64,000 nucleotides of DNA from JBBRBB01 sp963830175 (GTDB taxonomy: Bacteria > Bacteroidota > Bacteroidia > Chitinophagales > Chitinophagaceae): NCBI GenBank assembly GCA_963830175.1, contig CAWHKV010000009.1:558001-622000 (forward strand), written 5' to 3'. The notes under the pieces are model-generated. The model did no database searches. It saw nothing but the letters and a program-made list of their open reading frames with translations, and was not told the origin of the DNA. A program made the translations under genes and the position numbers. This document shows positions 64,000-64,000 of this stretch, in pieces; position 1 is the stretch's first letter, and every line of letters starts with the position of its first letter.

Positions 64000-64000
64000 T

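Overview
The window looks like a chromosomal segment of a Bacteroidota bacterium, most likely a Chitinophagaceae-type member of the Chitinophagales. This is inferred from several signs: moderately AT-rich DNA, almost no Shine-Dalgarno sequences, repeated TAnnTTTG promoter elements, a Rho with a long acidic insert, a type IX secretion (T9SS) C-terminal tail, DUF2723 and DUF4331 proteins, many SPII-type lipoproteins, and GH29/GH37/sulfatase genes. No phage, insertion sequence, CRISPR array or rRNA operon was seen.

Layout. 1-7.7 kb holds housekeeping and stress genes (partial glutathione peroxidase, SDR, ssb, recX, secreted type I pullulanase, rsgA, gamma carbonic anhydrase). 7.7-12.3 kb is a glycerol locus on the minus strand (glpK, an anti-sigma-like cupin protein, glpD, glpF). 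12.3-18.4 kb has a GH29 fucosidase, a YkuK-type protein, a stand-alone B12-binding protein, rho, asnS and tRNA-Phe. 18.5-28.5 kb carries an MFS gene, a sulfatase, an arylsulfotransferase-like gene, a PAPS-type sulfotransferase, a PPOX-fold protein, an aminotransferase, a trehalase and an MFS transporter. Three of these genes are split by single-base frameshifts.

28.6-39.3 kb is a long minus-strand run: two DUF4331 proteins (only one with a T9SS tail), a TPR protein, a HupE/UreJ-type membrane protein, an unknown membrane-anchored protein, and two vanadium-haloperoxidase/PAP2-type lipoproteins separated by a predicted outer-membrane barrel protein. This is the least explained block and the best candidate for an undescribed cell-surface system. 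39.5-51.1 kb has a DUF2723 membrane protein, an acyl-CoA carboxylase beta subunit, a CoA-binding protein, gltX, a frameshifted second GH29, a polysaccharide deacetylase and an M13 peptidase.

51.3-64 kb has a very large outer-membrane protein, DedA, small unknown proteins (one resembling a sigma-factor region 2 alone), thioredoxin, a CAU tRNA, a cobalamin riboswitch controlling a BtuB-like receptor, MarC, lipoproteins, a CAP-domain protein, a SMUG2-like DNA glycosylase and an RRM RNA-binding protein. A roughly 43-bp intergenic repeat occurs twice (54.7 and 61.6 kb), in opposite orientations, just after stop codons.

The genes fit a heterotroph that breaks down alpha-glucans, trehalose, fucosylated and sulfated glycans and glycerol, imports corrinoid, and probably uses it in methylmalonyl-CoA-type chemistry (carboxylase beta subunit plus B12-binding protein).
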